From: Rusavskia elegans
Taxonomy: Eukaryota; Ascomycota; Lecanoromycetes; Teloschistales; Teloschistaceae
NCBI GenBank assembly: GCA_011316305.1
Contig: SAUG01000035.1
Coordinates: forward strand, 62,001-126,000
Length of the DNA stretch: 64,000 nucleotides
Direction of reading: 5' to 3'
The stretch's first letter is position 1, and the number at the start of each line of letters is the position of its first letter. Under the pieces are notes generated by a model. That model was given only the letters and a program-made list of their open reading frames with translations, made no database searches and was not told the origin of the DNA. Positions 62,801 through 64,000 of the stretch are shown here, one piece after another. A program made the translations under genes and the position numbers.

Positions 62801-64000
62801 TCATTCATCATCCAACTGCTGTTCATTCTTCATCTCGACGTCTTTGTTGCCTCCAGCTTGTTCCTTCGCTTCCCGCTTCATTTGTCGCTTGCTCGTCGGT
62901 TTGTTGGCACCATTGAATTCCTTCGCCAGCCCAGCTCTAAGCTGTGCATGAGCTTCACGCTCGTCGTCATCCGTCCAAGCGCGAGGTAGTATGGCAAAGA
63001 CCAGGTAGCTCGTATGCGTCTTCAGCTCTGGTTCAGACCGGTGTACTAATCTGCCTTCTTTGTACAGCTTTCGATCGGTCTGCGCTTCCCTAATGTTCTG
63101 CAGCCTTTGCTGTTTTGACACATATTCACCTGCTGCTTCAGGGGCGAGGTCATTAACCCGAGATTGAGACGTCATTCCATGGTGATATGATCGATCACGT
63201 CCCTCAACTTCCCGTAATCGCCCAATAGCTTCCTCCACAGTCGAAGGCGACGCATTGACCCCTCGTAACCCCTCCTCTTGCAATCCGACTCGGTCACGGC
63301 GGACTTCTATCCGGTGAGCTGAGAGTTCCACCATCTCGATTTCGAGCCAGCCTAGTGACCGAAGGGTCGAAACTGTGCGCTGTACTTGTTCAATGCATGG
63401 TGAGAACGTACAGAGGTGGACGGAGACTGATGGGTTAAGGGGAGACGAAGAGTCTCGGGTAAGGTGTTTGAGGGCCATCCAAGGAGCGGGAAGATCCAGA
63501 AATACCGCGGAAGCACTGATTGATGGGTTGGAGGATGGGCTGTCCAAGGAAAAGCCATCCTGATAGACATCACGATGTGTGACGGTCACGATGCCCTCAA
63601 GGCCGTGTTCGTGAATCTCGGCATCCAACTTCTGTGCGCGCTGCTCATGAAATTCAAAGCTCCAGACTCTGCCTGCTCTTGAAGAGGCCGTCGGAAGTTC
63701 TCGTGTGGAATAAATATGGTCGACCGCCGTGTTGTCCTTGGGATAACCGTGGAAGACTGCCCTTGCGGCCGCGTGGGTAAAACTACCACTTCCGGCCCCA
63801 GCTTCGATCACACTGGTACTCGGTGTAACTCGCAAGCGCTGGAGGATGTAGCTGTAGTCAGGTGTATAGACTACCTGGGTCCTGTGTGGCAGACTGGCCG
63901 TCCATATTTCTGGGGTCGGCGGTAGGATATGGCAAAATCCACTTGTTGCCGGGATGGCTATTTTCGCGTTCTTGACCTCCAGTGACCTCGGGTGCTCTGC
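62801..64000 (-). CDS. TRM61: tRNA (adenine-58-N1)-methyltransferase catalytic subunit, 5' end outside
   Basis: The frame is open from the window edge (64000) to the stop at 62801, 399 residues, so the start lies to the right of the window. Upstream of the first internal Met the frame reads PTPEIWTASLPHRTQVVYTP and DYSYILQRLRVTPST, which is the family N-terminus. SAM-binding motif I is VIEAGAGSGSFTHA. The catalytic block is FLDLPAPW, followed by FSPCIEQVQRTVSTL. The C-terminal part has an insert and a Lys/Glu-rich tail. With Trm6 it makes m1A58 in tRNAs, including initiator tRNA, in the nucleus. The homologous yeast gene is also called GCD14. Confidence 0.93.
   Translation of the reverse strand, partial: AEHPRSLEVKNAKIAIPATSGFCHILPPTPEIWTASLPHRTQVVYTPDYSYILQRLRVTPSTSVIEAGAGSGSFTHAAARAVFHGYPKDNTAVDHIYSTRELPTASSRAGRVWSFEFHEQRAQKLDAEIHEHGLEGIVTVTHRDVYQDGFSLDSPSSNPSISASAVFLDLPAPWMALKHLTRDSSSPLNPSVSVHLCTFSPCIEQVQRTVSTLRSLGWLEIEMVELSAHRIEVRRDRVGLQEEGLRGVNASPSTVEEAIGRLREVEGRDRSYHHGMTSQSRVNDLAPEAAGEYVSKQQRLQNIREAQTDRKLYKEGRLVHRSEPELKTHTSYLVFAILPRAWTDDDEREAHAQLRAGLAKEFNGANKPTSKRQMKREAKEQAGGNKDVEMKNEQQLDDE

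Overview
The window looks like nuclear DNA of a filamentous ascomycete, probably a dothideomycete close to the Mycosphaerellales. That placement is my inference from gene content and architecture. The genes have many short introns (about 46-65 nt) with GTNNGY donors, CTAAT/CTGAC-type branch points and CAG/TAG acceptors. Gene-rich DNA is broken by a 9-kb AT-rich island whose sequence looks like the product of repeat-induced point mutation (RIP). Exon borders were worked out by hand from reading frame, splice signals and family conservation.

Layout. 1-5.4 kb: a 5'-truncated calpain-like gene that runs off the left edge, a protein with a STAND-type N-terminal domain, a short-chain dehydrogenase of the sorbose/mannitol reductase type, and a dead cysteine-rich secreted-protein gene. 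5.4-8.4 kb: mostly non-coding, with one small secreted protein. 8.4-18.6 kb: a compact block with a long disordered membrane-anchored protein, an Mmc1-type mitochondrial protein, calcineurin A, a small coiled-coil protein and pICln/Lot5. 20.8-26.6 kb: a decayed beta-propeller lectin-like gene, an alpha/beta hydrolase, a frameshifted class I terpene synthase, and a thioesterase-like protein without its catalytic serine. 27.8-29.4 kb: a secreted-protein gene split by a 923-bp element. 33-44 kb: a small secreted protein, the SYG1/XPR1 phosphate exporter, a disordered conserved protein and an oxidosqualene cyclase (lanosterol synthase type). 45-49.3 kb: a second copy of the same element (927 bp), a secreted protein and another short-chain dehydrogenase. 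49.3-58.4 kb: the AT-rich island, with nested inverted-repeat elements. 58.8-64 kb: a membrane-anchored hypothetical protein, a cytochrome P450, and the catalytic subunit of tRNA m1A58 methyltransferase (Trm61), which runs off the right edge.

How it fits together. Intact housekeeping genes (calcineurin A, pICln, SYG1, lanosterol synthase, Mmc1, Trm61) alternate with accessory genes (terpene synthase, P450, dehydrogenases, small secreted proteins). Breakage is concentrated in the accessory set: nonsense codons that often replace Trp or Gln and fit C-to-T changes at CpA, frameshifts, and element insertions. The clearest unexplained item is the 925-bp element family. It has two copies 17 kb apart, each with a perfect 13-bp target-site duplication, no terminal inverted repeats, and a shared protein-like reading frame on the minus strand. 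Each copy lies inside an open reading frame.
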